Below are positions 4,540 through 5,231 of a stretch of 5,231 nucleotides of DNA, one piece after another. The notes below the pieces were generated by a model, which worked only from the letters and a program-made list of their open reading frames with translations, was not told the origin of the DNA and ran no database searches. Made by a program: the position numbers and the translations under genes. Numbering within the stretch: position 1 is the stretch's first letter; each line of letters starts with the position of its first letter. The stretch is from VRUE01 sp033856195 (GTDB lineage: Bacteria > Actinomycetota > Thermoleophilia > Solirubrobacterales > 70-9): NCBI GenBank assembly GCA_033856195.1, contig JAWVFL010000047.1, positions 1 to 5,231 on the forward strand, in the 5' to 3' direction.

Positions 4540-5231
4540 CCGGCGAGCTCCACCTCGTCCTCGCCGAGACCAAGTTGCGTGTACGCGACGGACTGGAAGC
4601 TGCGCCGGTGCAGCGGTGAGATCCCGATCCTGTCGATCGCCGCACGGTGCTCGGGGGTCGAGTAGCCGACGTGCTCCTCAAAGCCCCAGCCGGGGTGCTC
4701 GAGGGCTGCATCGCGCATGTAGCGGTCGCGGCTGACCTTGGCGACGACCGAGGCGGCGGCGATCGCGGCGCTGGTGGCGTCGCCGCCGATCACCCTTCGG
4801 TGCGGGACCCGACAGCGCGGCAGCGCGAAGCCGTCGACGAGGCTGATCGCCGTCTCGCCCGGGGCCAGCCGCTCGAGCGCGACCGAGAGGGCTTCGATGT
4901 TGGTCACGTGCAGGCCGCGGCGGTCGATCCCCGCCGCCGAGCGGATCACGACGCTGACCCGCTCGGCCGCCCGCAGCACGCAGGGGAACATCTCCAGCCG
5001 CCGCTCCTCGGTCATCTGCTTGGAGTCGTGAAGGCCGCCGAGCAGGCGCCGGTCGGAGTTCGAGAGGCGCTCGTAATCGATCAGGACCGCGGCTGCGACG
5101 AGGGGCCCGGCAAGACAGCCGCGGCCGGCCTCGTCGGTGCCGGCGACGTAGCGCCTCTGCAGGCCGCGATCGAAGGCGAACAACCGGGGGGTGCGGGCGA
5201 GCCGGCGGCGGTGGTGCTTCGGCTTAGAAGA
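4536..5231 (-). CDS. rnhB: Ribonuclease HII (5' end probably outside the window)
   Basis: RNase HII cuts the RNA strand of RNA-DNA hybrids and starts removal of single ribonucleotides misincorporated in DNA. Residues below are counted from the TTG at 5183. AGTDEAGRGCLAGPLVAAAV (14-33) carries catalytic D17 and E18. HDSKQMTEERR (52-62) is the conserved DSK segment. VDGFALP (116-122) provides D117 and GGDATSAAIAAASVVAKVSRD (133-153) provides D135. GYSTPEHRAAI and SPLHRRSF follow. The spacing of the four acids matches E. coli RnhB (16, 17, 108, 126). The frame stays open from the TTG to the window edge for 16 more codons, reading a basic SSKPKHHRRRLARTPR stretch with no ATG or GTG. The TTG has no Shine-Dalgarno, so the real start is probably just outside; if the TTG is used, the protein has 215 residues. 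The stop overlaps that of convergent yraN by 4 bases. Confidence 0.93.
   Translation of the reverse strand, partial: SSKPKHHRRRLARTPRLFAFDRGLQRRYVAGTDEAGRGCLAGPLVAAAVLIDYERLSNSDRRLLGGLHDSKQMTEERRLEMFPCVLRAAERVSVVIRSAAGIDRRGLHVTNIEALSVALERLAPGETAISLVDGFALPRCRVPHRRVIGGDATSAAIAAASVVAKVSRDRYMRDAALEHPGWGFEEHVGYSTPEHRAAIDRIGISPLHRRSFQSVAYTQLGLGEDEVELAG
4541..4566. terminator. Possible hairpin at the convergent yraN/rnhB junction
   Basis: CGGCGAG (4541-4547) and CTCGCCG (4560-4566) form a perfect 7-bp inverted repeat with a 12-base loop, beginning two bases after the yraN stop. No run of T follows, so it is not a textbook intrinsic terminator. It lies inside the last codons of rnhB and may be an accident of GC-rich coding DNA. 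Since the two genes have no space between them, any yraN terminator must lie within rnhB, and this is the best candidate. Confidence 0.3.

Overview
The window is a very GC-rich, gene-dense stretch of bacterial chromosome made entirely of recognisable housekeeping genes. There is no rRNA, tRNA, insertion sequence, CRISPR array or phage gene. The extreme third-position GC, the frequent GTG starts, the dihydroxy-acid dehydratase type and the rnhB-yraN-comM-dprA neighbourhood all suggest an actinobacterium. A deep-branching lineage such as Thermoleophilia is possible, but that placement is inference from residue patterns and was not tested by a search.

Layout, from high to low coordinates because most genes lie on the minus strand. 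rnhB (RNase HII) enters from the right edge without a visible strong start codon and runs to 4536. yraN (UPF0102 nuclease-like protein) is the only plus-strand gene (4159-4539), and its stop codon overlaps that of rnhB in a shared CTAG. A 104-bp divergent intergenic region (4055-4158) follows. A tightly packed minus-strand run then begins: comM (4054-2558), dprA (2565-1444), thiD (1433-609) and ilvD (595 to beyond the left edge). comM and dprA overlap by 8 bp, dprA and thiD are 10 bp apart, and thiD and ilvD are 13 bp apart, so the four genes look like one operon.

Functionally, comM, dprA and perhaps yraN belong to DNA uptake and recombination (natural transformation), and rnhB to removal of RNA from DNA. 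thiD (thiamine pyrimidine kinase) and ilvD (branched-chain amino acid synthesis) are metabolic genes appended to the competence pair. 

There is a pattern in how the genes start. dprA and thiD, inside the run, have Shine-Dalgarno-like sequences. comM, at the head of the run, and ilvD, at its end, have none. Each of those two instead has a TANNNT (-10-like) hexamer ending 6 to 7 bases before the start codon, as expected for leaderless transcripts. I found no convincing undescribed system. The points most worth checking are the flipped yraN with shared stop codons, the possible leaderless starts, and the paired CxxC motifs in the DprA N-terminus.
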